Assembly: GCA_020740775.1 (NCBI GenBank)
Contig: JAHEWK010000010.1
Location: 1,612,001 to 1,676,000 of the forward strand
Length of the DNA: 64,000 nucleotides
Direction of reading: 5' to 3'
DNA from: Ilyonectria destructans
Lineage: Eukaryota; Ascomycota; Sordariomycetes; Hypocreales; Nectriaceae
A program made the position numbers and the translations under genes. Below are positions 44,763 to 56,752 of this stretch, one piece after another (the stretch's first letter is position 1; each line of letters opens with the position of its first letter). The notes below the pieces were generated by a model. It saw nothing but the letters and a program-made list of their open reading frames with translations. It was not told the origin of the DNA and did no database searches.

Positions 44763-47113
44763 GACTGGTATTTGAACGCTTACTGAAGCGTTGTAAGTGG
44801 GCGATTAACTGCAGAAATCTTGGTGGCTGCTGAGTGGCCTATCCATGACCGACCGACTTGCAAGGAAGAGGGCGTTGTTCCAGTTGTTTTGTTGCAGCTA
44901 ACAATTCGCATGAATTTGTGTGTCTGGTGTGTCTGGTCGACTCTTGTATGTCTCCGAGGATGACAATCTCTGCTGACGCTGCAGTCATAATACAACGCAG
45001 CAGAGAGATACGACAGACGGGCTTAGACTCCAGTCGCTAAGCGGTACATGGCCATGGACTCTGCAACCGAGTTGACAGTTGATACACGGGGAGCCGGTTA
45101 TTTCAGATGACGGCCCCATGCAACGCAGATCCCAAAGCAACTGGCTGCTGCTCACTATCAAGCGGCGGGTCTAGTTCGCCGTGAGGTTCGTAGGCGAGGT
45201 TGAAGTGAGGCGACGCCGGGGTGGTCGGGGTGGATAATTAGCAGGCGGACGCCAACCGACGCGGGGAAAGGCTTGCGAAAGGTACGTAAACGGACCAGCG
45301 CCAAGCAGTGATGGATGGAAGCGAAGAAGCCCCGGGCGTCGAATTCGGCCATGATGGTGTGCGGCGTGGTGCGTGTGGTGTGTGGAGAGCTTCCAGATGA
45401 TGACGTGGATTGGGGATAGCACGAGTTGGGATGGGATAGCGAGGACGGGAAGGCTTGTTCCCGAAGGATTAGTGTGGGTGAGAGACAAGCAATAGTGCGG
45501 CAACCATTCACGATTTTCCGAGTGTTTCATTTTATTTCTTGCCTATTATCTGACGACATTTGAGTCGAGACATGCTCGCTTCGTCCAGGTGAAGAATGGA
45601 AGATCCGACGTCGACGTGTTGATATCACATCTCAACAGCCTCACAACCCCCCGAAGCGTCACCGGCAAAGTAACATGATGCGACACCGACTCTACGAGCG
45701 CCCCCCACTTCCAGAGTTTCCTACTACATAAATTGTCAAAGTAATTCCCGGGATGCATCGCGTACGGACAAAAGTACAATACAACGTTTCGTCTGCGCAC
45801 GATACGCACGATGCGCCCTCGCACCCTCGAAACCCTCGAAACCCTCCTCTACGACCTTCCACGCACGCATGCACACCTAGTCTCGCTAATCAGAAATGGC
45901 GGGCGATCCCTGGAACGCCTCGTTCGTTCGGTTGCGCTTAACCCTGTTCCCCCACCGTCGGCTGCGAAACGAGGGCCCCGACAACGCCATGTAACGCTCC
46001 GAGGCGGCATGGGCGCCGTTCGCTTACAGACGCGACTCGCAGCAATTGGACGCCGTGTTTCTGGACGGGCATGCGCGGCGGCGTTGTTGACGAGGAGGCC
46101 GTTGCTCGTTTTTAGCGAGGTGCGAGGTGCGAGGGTGCTTGTCAATGACGCCTCGGGTCTTTTCTTCTTCTGGCTGCCACGTTGGGATCGGCTTGCGAGA
46201 TGCGGTTTCGGTTTTGCCACCATTCGGATGTAAACCCTTGGACGTAAACCCTCGGATGTAAACCCTTGGACTTAACCCTCGGATGTAAACCCTTCGGATG
46301 TACACCCCGTCAACCCGTCCAGCATTCTCCAAGCGAGGCCTGATTTGGACTCCATGTCGGCGCCAAGATCCAACGGCGCTTGTCATGGCTTGTCATGGGA
46401 CCAACAGACACTCGCTCGCCGCATGCAAGATCTGCATGTCACGCTGCCCACGCACGCCAACGGTCTTTGTCAGACGTCTAGTCTAGGTCGCTAAACGATG
46501 AAAGTAAACGGTTTCCGTACTAAATTCGTCCACCGATATTTCGGAATTCGCAACTTGATGTCCAAGGTGCCAGGGATTACAGGACCATCTATCTCTCGTA
46601 ATGGCGGGACTGGCGAACCCTCTTCATTAAAGACTCCACTGCTTGCGGCACAGTTGTCTCCGTCACAGTCGAATCTAGGCATGCCTCGGTGATGACCTCC
46701 CAGACTCGGGCACGCAGCAATTTCCTACTGCATCGTCTGCTCTCATCTCCCCTCTTTGATCTTTGAAGCATGTAAGTCATGTTGTGTCTGAGTCGCGCGC
46801 CACCGGAGCAAGGGAGGATCGACTCGTTGACCCACCTTTCCTCTCCAACCGCCGTGCTTCTCCTCATTGCATCACCACGTGAGACCTTTGACGTGAGACC
46901 TGCAATTTGAATTGATACTTTGTCAATCTTCCATCGTGGTATCGAAAACACTCAAATACAATTGGTTTATACCGCCGTCCCAAGATTCAAAGCCCAAGTG
47001 CGCCGCCATTAAATGCTTCCCATGATCTTTCCTCCTCTTCCCTTCGTGCACTCTCCTGGTTTGCGCCGAGTGGCTGCATCCTACATAACCTCTTCCAGCT
47101 CCGTCATCGGCTC
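44763..47113. other. Intergenic region, 2.35 kb, with a telomere-like minisatellite
   Basis: Promoter of the ABC transporter at the left and 3' flank of allantoinase at the right. Contains the 14-bp repeat at 46226-46309. Overlapping frames between 45,150 and 46,950 show no splice or domain support. Confidence 0.4.
46226..46309. repeat. 14-bp minisatellite with TAAACCC core
   Basis: About six copies of GGAYGTAAACCCTY in tandem, one copy shortened to 13 bases. The TAAACCC/TTAACCC core resembles telomere-type repeats (fungal CCCTAA), but units are spaced by GGAYG and are internal. Confidence 0.9.
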
Positions 47114-48763
47114 TCAAGCCGTTCTCTTCTCCGTAATCGACTCTCCATAGGGCTTCCCGGCGACGAAGCCCGAGTTTGCGGCGCCCAGCTCAAACACCTT
47201 GTTTCCACGCAGCCACGTCTCCTTGACGCGGCCGGTGAACTCGTGGCCCTCCCACGGCGAGCATCGGTTCTTCCACCGCATGTCGCCCTGCGCGAACGTC
47301 CAGAGCTCGGCGTCGTCGAAAACGCAAATGTCGGCATCCATGCCGGCCTTTAGGGCGCCCTTGCGATGCGACAGGCCGACCTGCGCGGCGGTGGCTTGGC
47401 AGCAGAGACGCACGATGTCGGTGATGCTGGGGGTCTTTGACGATGCCGATCGCTTCTTCGACGCCGAGTGGAGAATGGGAAGCCCCAAGCCCACGGACGA
47501 GATGCCGCCCCAAGCCGCGAAGAAGTCTCCGCGCATCTTGGAGGGCTCGGTGGGTGCCTGCTCACCCGGCATCGTCACGTCGACACCAGAATCCGAGTGC
47601 ATCATGTGCGGTTGGTTCTGGTCGAGATGCTCAGGGAGCAACTTCAGCTGGGGTGTGCAGGGGGAGTGATCCGATACAACGGTGCGGATGCACGAGTCTT
47701 CGGCCACCAGCTCTCCCCACAGGCCGTCCTGGTTGCTTTCCTCGCGAATCGGCGGGCAGCACTTGTGTCGGGTATCGCCCATCTCGATCTCTTCGGCCGT
47801 CAACCCCAGGTAGTGGAAGCACGTCTCGGCCGTGATATTGATTCCGGCTGCGCGCGCCGCCTTGAGGATCGGAATGCACTGCGTCGCTGAGAGGTGGACG
47901 ATGTGTAGGTGCAGTGACGGCGCCAGGTGAGCGAGGCTCAGGATCTCTTCGATGGCGTAGGTCTCGAACGCGGGAGGGCGAGATTGGAGGAATGTCTTGT
48001 ATGCGGTGAGTTCTCCGGTGGGAGCTAGGGGCGCCTCCGAGGCTTGAACGGCGTCGCCGACCGAGTCTGAAATGGGAGGAATCATCTCGGCGTGGAACAT
48101 GAGTGTGGTCGGGGCATCTTTGAGCTCCTCCATGGCGAGGGCGACATCTTGCGATGAGACTGCTGGGAACTCGTCGACCTAAAGGTCTGTCAGCTATTGC
48201 CTCTCGTTGCTCATCAGTACACAGTTGGAACTCACGCCTGATTCAATCAAGAATCCCTTGAAACCTCTTACGCCAGCCTCGACGAGGGGCTTCAACTCGG
48301 CGGCATTTCCGGGAATGACACCGCCGTAGAATCCGACATCAACCCAGCATTGGTTGCGACTTGCGCGCAGCTTCTCCTCAAAGCCATGCAGCGTCGTCGT
48401 GGGTGGAATAGCATTTAATGGCATGTCAACCACCGTCGTCACGCCTCCGCTGGCGGCCGCGCGAGTACCGGTCCAAAAGCCCTCCCATTCGGTGCGGCCG
48501 GGCTCATTGAGGTGGACATGGGCGTCGACGAGGCCGGGTAGCAGGAGCTTGGGGCTGTGGTCGACGTAGGTGGTGGAAGAAGGGAAGCTTGACTGAGGGA
48601 GGATCTCAGGGACCACGGAGATGATCTTGCCGGTGGATGGCGAGACGGAGATGGTGGCCGGCGTCAAGAGGAGCGAGTCATCGGGGAGGGTGATGACGGC
48701 CCGGGAGGAGACGAAGACAGTGAGTGCCTCGGTGGTGTGAGGGAGGGAGTTGGCGACGGTCAT
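47114..48763 (-). CDS. DAL1: Allantoinase
   Basis: Two exons (48763-48236 and 48178-47114), separated by a 57-nt intron, encode 530 residues of the amidohydrolase superfamily. The enzyme opens allantoin to allantoate, the first step in using the purine-derived ureide as nitrogen source. Metal-site landmarks: DAHVHLNEPGRTEWEGF (HxH at about 82-84), the GFKGF lysine near 169, which in this family is carboxylated and bridges two metals, FHAEM (about 205), HIVHLSA with His near 271, and VVSDHSPC with the metal Asp near 346. TAYKTFLQSRP and CFHYL also fit allantoinase rather than dihydropyrimidinase. It is cytosolic. Four GATA sites upstream suggest nitrogen control. Confidence 0.93.
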
Positions 48764-48866
48764 TGTGAGTGATTGGGGAGGAAGTGGAGTGAAAGAGTGA
48801 GAGAGAGAAAGAAGAGAGAATCAAGAGAGGCAACTGATGAACGGGTAAAGCCAGTGGCCAACGGGA

Positions 48867-48992
48867 TTATCCAGTCAACCGAACACGATCTCGGACGTCT
48901 CCCAGCTCGATTACCGCGCTTATGCTGCCTTATCTTTATCTCTCGCAAAGAGGTCTTGGTGGAGGTGGTGGTGGTGGGGTGGGAGCGATAAG
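48867..48992 (-). promoter_or_regulatory. Cluster of four GATA motifs upstream of allantoinase
   Basis: GATAA cores at 48867-48871, 48930-48934, 48936-48940 (all minus strand, the last two 6 bases apart) and GATAAG at 48987-48992 (plus strand) lie 100-230 bases upstream of the ATG. Paired GATA sites are the hallmark of AreA/NIT2-controlled nitrogen-catabolic promoters. Confidence 0.55.
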
Positions 48993-49093
48993 GAGATGGA
49001 GGGGAGATGTCCAATGGAATCACCTCGAGTAACAAAGCTGTTGCTTTTTATTTCGTCTTTTGTGTTTACGAATTTCAAGCGAGTGCTTTGGTC

Positions 49094-49127
<34 letters not shown>

Positions 49128-50466
49128 AGGAGAGGGAAGAGAAAGTTGAGTCAGTTGTACAAGACCTCAACAAGCAGACGCCAGAGTACCGGCAGTTGGG
49201 CGTCCCTCGTTCTGGGGATGGAGGCTTATCGCCCGCTCACCTGCAGGGTACATCTCGTATCAGTCTTTTGCGGGGGATAACGACAGCGACAATGGCGACG
49301 GTGCAGCTCGGCCGAGTTGCAGACCGTCCTGGCTGTTATTCCTCTAACAATTTTTTCCTCCCCAGAGCCACAAAATCCACCATTCTTGACAGATCCCTCA
49401 AAAGCCCGAGATTCCGCCAGTCTCCCGGTCCCAGTCGGCACCAAACAAACGACGCCGGCGGCGCCCCAGCGCAAAAAAACCCCTTATCAGCTCCCGGTCC
49501 GGCAAAAAAAGACGTCCCGTCGGACTCGGCCGGATGCCGAAAAGAACTAAGCCACACGGCGCGCACCAATCAGCGCGAGCACTCTTGGGCCGATGCGGCA
49601 ATATGTGATTCGATCGAGTAACTATCGAGTAATACAGGACGCCCAAACTGGCACGTTCTCGCGACGCCCTGTTGAGGGCATTCGGACTCGCTGCTGCGAT
49701 AGGTAGGTCGTTGTCTCGGAGCGGAGATGCAGAACGAGGATGTGACGCTGGCGCCGGCTGGGAGGCCGAACCGGGCTCACGAGATGCGCGTCAGCAGGCT
49801 TTGGACTGGTCGCCTGTTGGTCATGGCGGATTTCATTGTTCTGTCGAGTGGTGAGGCGCAAGGCGGTCAACACGGTGTCCTCGGCAAAGCCATGGTGGTG
49901 TTGGGTGAAGCATCGCGCCTCACCACCAAGAATGTCCACATCCACTCGGACGCCTGCTCCGCGGAGATGGTTGGATCAGCCCCAGCACACGTCTGCCACA
50001 TTGCTCCCCCGGCTGACCATCTCTTACGTACTTTACCCCGGACTGCCACAGAACAAGAGCTAGACAGGCCTGGTAAGAGGTGAATGAACTTCATATTCCT
50101 ATCCGTGACAAAGGTGGGTATCCAGCAGACGCCCCCGTCCTCTCCCCCCATTGCAATCGTTCGCATTCTTTTCGTATCCGTCTTTTCTATAGTCATCCCC
50201 GTCGTCTCCCTTTTTGCCTTTAATGCCCTTTTGCCCTCCGTTCCATGTATGTATAGTATGCATCACCTGCTCCCGCGAATTAATCATGACAAGACAAGCA
50301 AATCAACACCCCATACACCATGCCCGGCAGCCTCTCCTGTGCCCATGACTTCTTCATCCTCCGTCTGCTGTAATTTGGTAACAATAGTAGTACACGGGGT
50401 GGAAGTGGCTGTTCCGCTTCTCGGGACCACGCCCCCATCCATCGTCTATCCATACCTCGCCCCTGT
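48993..50466. other. Intergenic region between allantoinase and COQ1
   Basis: This holds a GAAA/GA microsatellite (49095-49130) and otherwise GC-rich sequence with overlapping unsupported frames. The right part is the COQ1 3' flank. Confidence 0.4.
49095..49130. repeat. GAAA/GA compound microsatellite
   Basis: Run of GAAA units passing into a GA dinucleotide run. It makes an artefactual Lys/Arg/Glu-rich open frame on the plus strand. Confidence 0.9.
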
Positions 50467-52022
50467 TTACTTCTGGCGCTTGAGCGTCTTCTGGGCCATC
50501 TCAATCAATCCGTCCTTGGCCTCACTCTCCGGGAAGTGCGCAATGGCGGCGATAGCCTTGTCTGCGTAGTCCTGAGCGAGCGCCCGCGTCTGCTCGATGC
50601 CGTCGCTCTGGAGCACTAGCTCACGTGCCTGCATCACGCATGTCGGTTAGCATCGTCTGTGACTGCCCGTGGAGGTGATTCGTCAACCACGCAAGAACTT
50701 ACCTTTGCAACGTCACCCTCCATCTCGAACTTGCGACCAACGAGCGCTCCGAGCTCCGGCATCTGCTTCCAAGCAAACAGGAGGGGTGCGGTCGCCAAGC
50801 CCAGCTCCAAATCGGCCCCCGCAGGCTTGCCCAGATCCTTTCCGCTCTGCGTATAATCTAGAAGGTCGTCCACCAGCTGGAACGCCAGGCCCAAGTTGCG
50901 TCCGTACGAGTATGCCGCTTCGACCGTCACGGCGTCCGAGTTTCCGAGGAGCGCCGCCGCGCGACACGACTTGGAGATGAGACTGGCTGTCTTGAGATAT
51001 GTCTTTTGGAGGTAATATGTGACCGTCTCCTCCGACCACTTGGGGTTCCGCTCGTCGCGCTCCGTGTTCTTGAGCTGCATGAACTCGCCCTCGACTAGGT
51101 TGGCAATGACCGTGGCCAACAGCTCGACGACTTCTGGGTTGCGGAGTCTCGCCAGCGCAACTGAAGCTCGACCAAGCAGGAAATCGCCCGCCAGCACGGC
51201 CATCTTGTTTCCGAACTCGAGGTTGGCGGAGGGCGATCCGCGGCGGGAGACGGAGTGGTCGATAACATCGTCGTGGAGCAGAGATGCTGTATGGATCAGC
51301 TCCGTAATCTCGGCGAGGCGTCGCTGGCTGGGGAGTATGTCCGAGTTGGCCTCAGGGACCTCAATGTCGGCGTAGGCGGGCGGCGACATGCCGGCCGAAG
51401 GATTGACATCGGCGAGGATCTGGACGGGAGATATGGACGAGTCGATGCCGCGGATGTGGGTGGGGAGGGGAATAGTCGACTTTGGGCACAAGTAGGTGGC
51501 CCGGCTCATGAGGAGGACGATCAAGGGCCTAACATGCTTGCCCTCAGCTTGGGTGTAGTACTTGGCGGCGCGGTCGAGTGACGGGTGGCCGGAGCCCAGA
51601 AGCTTGCGGATGTTGCCAGTGAGGAACTTCATTTCCTTGGCCACGGTGCGCAGAGGATCGACCGTCATGCCGTCCTTGGCAGCCTTCTTGACGACGTTTC
51701 CCACGACATTGGAGGCGACCTGCACAGCGGCAGCCCAGGCCGAATCTCGGCGCGGGCTTGTGTGCAGAGCAGCTCGGTGTATCCTCGTGGGTCCTCGCGA
51801 GACTGTCAATTGCCTGCACAGCATGCAAGCGGGCGCCACCGTAGCGGTCGAGACGGCCGTCGTCGTCGATATCGCCGTCCTCGTCAACATCGAGCCATTT
51901 CTAGCCACGGCGCTGCGCAGCACTGAGGCCCCCGGACGGAGCTGCATCGCCGGCAAAAGATTGTGAGCCAGACGGCGGGTCGGGTGGGTGCGTTGGAGGA
52001 GCGGTAGGGTGGTGGGAGCCAA
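50467..52022 (-). CDS. COQ1: Trans-polyprenyl diphosphate synthase, ubiquinone side chain
   Basis: Two exons (52022-50703 and 50628-50467) with a 74-nt intron give 493 residues. It builds the long isoprenoid tail of coenzyme Q from isopentenyl and allylic diphosphates in the mitochondrial matrix. The first 90 residues are Arg/Ser/Thr-rich without acids, a mitochondrial presequence. Catalytic motifs: GKHVRP (about 161-166), first Asp-rich motif LLHDDVIDHS (DDxxD at 251-255), GDFLLGRA, the KTxSLIxxS stretch and second Asp-rich motif QLVDDLLDYT (385-389). A 40-residue insert before the first DDxxD is usual for fungal Coq1. Exon 2 adds the C-terminal helices ending TLKRQK. The chain length (C45 or C50) cannot be told. 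Confidence 0.95.
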
Positions 52023-53969
52023 GAAGCGGGATCACAGCATTCGAGAGAGAGGAGACCCGAGGGAGGAGGAGGCGTCGAGGGTCGTGAGGTCGTGTGCGCG
52101 TCGCAATGTGAGTCCGTGGTGTTGTGTTGGCTTGTTGAGAATCGCTGCAGTCGGCCGTTGCGTCTGATTTTCTCGCCGGCGGGACCGACACCTGGAAACT
52201 TTTCCAATGGGGCACGAACGAGCAGAAACCGCAGCTGAACGTGCACTGGGCGGTTGGTCGCAGCGGGTTGTGGCCTGCTAAAACGGACAGCTAGCGTATC
52301 AGTCCCGCCAGAACCCGATAAACCCCAGCGGACTGGAACCCTGATTGGGCCGTTAGAGGCCTGGTGCGGGGCTTTCGGGGCAAGCTTACAGGGCTAGGTA
52401 CGTTCGTGGAAGCGCTGAACACTCCACTGGAGCTTGGGTGTTAAGAGCTTGAGCTGTATTTATACCGAGGGATCATCCATCGATCGGTTTGCGTGCACAC
52501 GGGATACGAGATGGATGGATGATTGCGCTGATGCTGACGAGCCATATCAGTGTTTTCTTGCAATACGATTAATACAGCGTGTCGGCTTTGGATTAAAAAC
52601 CTCATAGTTAAAATAGTATTGGCTTTACAGCATTAGATGCTACCTAGAGGGAATATATTTAGATGCATGAATATGAGATAAGGGTTGGGATCAGATTCCT
52701 TGAGCTGTTGCCAAACATCTCACAGAAATCTTGTCACAAATTCGCCTTGCAATATGTTGCCCGAATCCTCCCTTAAAACCGTGCGGGTGAGGTGGGAGTA
52801 AAACCCAGCCCATTGCGAGGAAACATGAACAATGCGACTCTATTGCATGCTCGCTCCATGGATGTTAATAACTACATTACCGTCCAGTTTCGAAGCGACA
52901 AGCAACATCTTTTCCGTGTTACTGAAGCTAACCGCATTCATGGGCTCGTCGTGACTTGGGTGACATGCTGGAGTAATACGGAGAACCACTTATGTCTACA
53001 TTACCCTTTACTGACAGGAAACTATTTTGCTAGTATCTTGATGGTTTCTGCAGACGTCCACATGTCACTCTCTGGGACAACAGTGATGGTGTAAACGGTG
53101 CAGGCATCCTTGCCCGGCGAGACAGGGCGAACACTTCTGTATACAACCTCACCGCTAGTCTTGCTGATATCAATCATACGACCGAAAACTACACGTTCGA
53201 AAAACCCAACTCTCAGAACCAACATGTCGACCTACATCGGCAAAATTCTCCCACGGCTGATACGCGACTTCGTCACCCATCACCCTTGCTCACCAGGATC
53301 ATATCGACGACTCCACCGCCCGAGTTCAGGTGGTCCTCGGTTGGTACCTATGTTGAATCAAATTACTATTTCATGGATAATCTTTCGCTTCCATGGCTCT
53401 GAGTGGTTGGACGAGCATTGCCGCAAGGAACGTGAGACTGTGTTTTACAGTTGGGTTCTCGCCAGTCTCGGCTCAGGGCTTTGGGGAAAAGAAACGACAA
53501 GAGGAACGGTGGCTACAAGAAGCAATCGGCGTGTTGGCGTACGGCATAGAGCGGCTTGTTAACATCGAGAACGGACGACATGAATGCTATGTGTGACGGT
53601 CGTCTTCAAAGGTTGCCTTTCATGAGCGAGTGAAGGTCCTAGGATTTAACTTGGCTCTGGAGCATCATGACACCACTGGCCCCTCGGTGCGCCGCGATGT
53701 AACTATGGAGGAGCTGGCCATTCCTCTAGAAGAAAATAGTGGATGCCTGCTGCACGCAAACTGTCCGTGCTAGCGGCCAGCTTACCAGCTCTCTCAATTA
53801 GAGATCTGCGACAGGCAATTACTCCAACAGGCATCGACATTTCTCCCAAGGTAGCGACGACACCCCATCCTCTGTTCACTCTGCGCAACACACGGACAAC
53901 AACAAAGACACTACATCGATTCCTCCGATATCAGATTACCACACCGGACACAAGCTCCGTCGAGCAACC
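52023..53969. other. Divergent intergenic region between COQ1 and the VMA12-like gene
   Basis: Probably holds both promoters. GC-rich near COQ1, AT-rich around 52,550-52,760. A short minus-strand frame ending at 53022 (VSPGKDACTVYTITVVPE) is protein-like but isolated. No gene is called. Confidence 0.4.
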
Positions 53970-54858
53970 ATGGTGCTCCTCACCATGACGCCCTCCATCT
54001 TGGCGGCCCTCGCTCTCGAGACGCCGAAACGCCAACAGCCGGCCCAGACAGACGACGAGACGACCGGCTCATCACAAGTCGGCGCAGAAGAACCGTCCCT
54101 CGAAACCCCGAGCGCCGGCAACCCCATATCACACGGCCAGATCGTCGACTTGTGGAGGAATCTGAAGTCCCAAGGCGATTCAGCACCCAGCCTCGAGCAA
54201 CTCCTTCGCGGTGCCTACGTCTACGTCCCCCCTCCTCCTCCTAAGCCAGAACCGGTACGTATATTCAATACCTCGCCTCCCCGGGCCGCAACTAACCAGG
54301 GCGTAGTCTCCCCAATACAAAGCCCTTATGGCCCGCCTTCGCCGCGACGAGGAAGCCCGCGCCTACGAACGCATGATGAACCCCCAAGCCCGCGCCGAAG
54401 GCTTCCACGACCGCTTCCCCAGCGCCGCCCACGCCTTCGCCGAAGTAAACAAGCCTACGAGTCGAGAAGACATCGGCGATGATGACGTTTCCGTTAGCCA
54501 GGCCCACCGAGAGGTCACCCTGATCCTCAACTTCCTCGTGAGCATTGCCGGCGTGGCAGGCACCCTCTGGGTCGCGGCGAGATGGTGGAGTACTCCGTCG
54601 CGATTGTTCCTCACACTGGGCGGCAGTATTCTCGTCGCGATTGCGGAGGTTGTGGTGTACAATGGATACATGTGGAGGATGGGCGAGGCAAAGAAGAAGC
54701 AAAAGAAGGTCGACGAGGTGAAGGAGGTGCTGGAGACGTGGGTGGTCGGTCCAGGTGAGGATGAGAAAGACGAGAAGACAGTATTAATCAAGGAAAAGGA
54801 CGGTGATGCGCAGGATACTGTAAGGAAACGAAACGTGGAAGCGAAGGCGGAAACATGA
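53970..54858 (+). CDS. VMA12: VMA12-like assembly factor for the V-ATPase
   Basis: Two exons (53970-54254 and 54307-54858) encode 278 residues from an ACCATGG start. N-terminal half: a charged/Pro-rich part, then ISHGQIVDLWRNLKSQG, LEQLLRGAYVYVPPPPPKPEP, SPQYKALMARLRRDEEARAYERM, the conserved cytosolic region of the Vma12/TMEM199 family (Pfam PF11712). Two transmembrane helices follow (VTLILNFLVSIAGVAGTLWVA and LFLTLGGSILVAIAEVVVYNG), then a highly charged Lys/Glu tail. The protein acts in the ER membrane with Vma21/Vma22 partners to assemble the Vo sector of the V-ATPase. The order and spacing match the family well; the first few residues could also start at the second ATG (MTPSIL). Confidence 0.88.
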
Positions 54859-55386
54859 TGATACCCATGCCACACAATGGAAATACTTAGACTTGGCATT
54901 GACAATAATTCACGCCAAAATTTGGCTTAATCCGACATGTGGGTAGGGCATGCCATGATATCTCATTAATGAGAGCGACTGGCTAGGGAGGAATTATTCC
55001 ACAGCTCTGAGAATACGCAGTAAGATGCAATCCGCCATGATATTGGACCATCGAGGAAGATCGTGGGGCAGCTCTAATTGAAATGGGCCGGGGCCATGTG
55101 ATAGCGCGTCCAACGCGTTAAGTCGCGTCGCTTGGTGGGGCTCCCTTGTCTTTGACTTGGGCATCCCAAGTTCAAAACCATGAACAATCCTCACACCAAA
55201 TCATCGCCGTTAAAACGCCCTAAATAATTGCTCCCTTCCGAAATCCCTTCTTTAAGAGTCCTTCAGTCCCTAGATCTCGAACCTTCAACGATTCATTCCA
55301 TAAGATCTGTCTGCCGCCTCAACCACGATCACCTCATCCACGCACCGCGACATCCATCGAAGTTGTCTCCTGCGGACTCCGGTCCC
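54859..55386. other. Short intergenic region
   Basis: About 530 bases of spacer and promoter, no coding sequence. Confidence 0.45.
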
Positions 55387-56307
55387 ATGTCCAACCAAGC
55401 ATGGCAGTTGATTGACAGGCCGGTAACCAAATCCATAATGTACGGCTTTGCCCCTTAGCTTTCCCCAACGCGAACCTCAACTCACCAGCCCAGGGCCCAA
55501 GCAGATACCGATTCCCGGTCGCGGACTCGCGGCAAACCACTCCGGACGTACGGCAAACGCGCAGCCGCCACCGATGTTCGAGGTGAAGCGCCTCTGAAGA
55601 AGAGACGCACGTCGGAAGTGGAAGGGGAGTCACAGCTCGAGACCGAAACCTCCGAGGTTCAGGGGGCCGCGCCGCCTCTGCCAAACGTCACCGCAGCTGT
55701 GGACGAACAGGACACCCCAACCGTCACGACAACCACGAAGCCACAGGCCGATGTCAAGAAAGGGTCAATAATGAGCTTTTTTAAGCCAGTCCCTCAACCG
55801 TCATCGGTAGCCTCCAGTCCTCAACCTGAGGAGGTGGAATCCAGAGAAGCTTCACCACCATCGCTCCCATCACTCCCTCCGCAATCATCACGAGCCGAGA
55901 CAAGACGAAAGCCCCGTATCCTCAAATTTCGGGGAAGTTCCCTGCCACGAATCGATACTGAAGAATTGGACTGCGGCAGTGAGACGGGATCTGGGACGGA
56001 CACAAAGAAGGAGGAGGAAAGCCTGGTAAGGCGGCCTCGAACAGGAAACTCAAGGTCACCCATGCACAACCGACAGGAGAGTCCAAGGAACGAAACATCA
56101 GACGCGGAAAAGTCGAAAAGGTCGAAAGCCAGACCATCACCAACTGTCCAGACCACACTCAACATTTCCTCTCAAGCAGCCTTCTCTGAGTGCAAGGTGT
56201 GCAACACGGTCTGGAACCCAATACACCCGGAAGACGTCAAGTTCCACAAGAAGCAGCACGCAGCTGTATTGCGGGCGAAGAGAAAGTTGAAGGAAACCGA
56301 ATTATAG
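55387..56307 (+). CDS. Eco1-type zinc-finger protein without acetyltransferase domain
   Basis: Two exons (55387-55422 and 55489-56307) join in frame to 284 residues. Layout: basic KPLRTYGKR segment, KKRRTSE nuclear signal, PIP-box-like KGSIMSFFKP near residue 100, a long acidic Ser/Pro-rich linker, then a single C2H2-type finger reading ECKVCNTVWNPIHPEDVKFHKKQHAAV (Pfam zf-C2H2_3, the finger of Eco1/ESCO cohesin acetyltransferases), ending KLKETEL. RTYGKR, the PIP-like motif and the finger all occur in Eco1, but the C-terminal acetyltransferase that should follow is absent: the stop comes 20 residues after the finger and the next 450 bases hold no such frame. It is probably a nuclear protein able to bind PCNA. 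Either a specialised paralogue or a truncated gene. Confidence 0.82.
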
Positions 56308-56752
56308 ACTGAGATACTGAGATACCCAATTAAATGAATAATGATCCATACATCGACGACGCCAAAACTGAACAAATACTCCGCAACAAGCCAGGACGTT
56401 CGTTTCATCATGCTAAATCAAATTAACCAACTCGAACGGTTATGTATATCTTTAATTTCCCACTACGAGCGCAGAACCCCGGTAGAAGGTGGGCGAAGCC
56501 AACTCCATAAGTAAGCTGTTAATTGGACAGGGATAAGGGTCAGCGTAAGGTGGTTGCGGCTGTGTTGCTGGCAGCCAGGACGAATGACGACTCGGACGCG
56601 GCTAAGCCATCGCACCTAAGCCTTCGCAATTACAACTGCAACTCTCCAGTTTCATTCCCAATCGCCAACAAAAACCAAATCGCTGCCGACTGAGCAGATC
56701 CTCAAATTCTCTCCAGGCTTTGAAGCCGTGAATATACTCAACGGGACGCATC
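56308..56752. other. Short intergenic region
   Basis: Spacer and promoter of the Zn2Cys6 gene. No coding sequence and no trace of an Eco1 acetyltransferase domain. Confidence 0.45.

Noticed and set aside
45158..46950. Several overlapping frames on both strands between the ABC transporter and allantoinase
   Set aside because: No splice pairs, domains or signal peptides; the composition reflects local GC bias.
49007..49621. 204-codon plus-strand frame rich in Lys/Arg/Glu
   Set aside because: Caused by the GAAA/GA microsatellite; no domain or splice support.
51562..51966. Long plus-strand frames inside COQ1
   Set aside because: Antisense shadows of a GC-rich coding exon.
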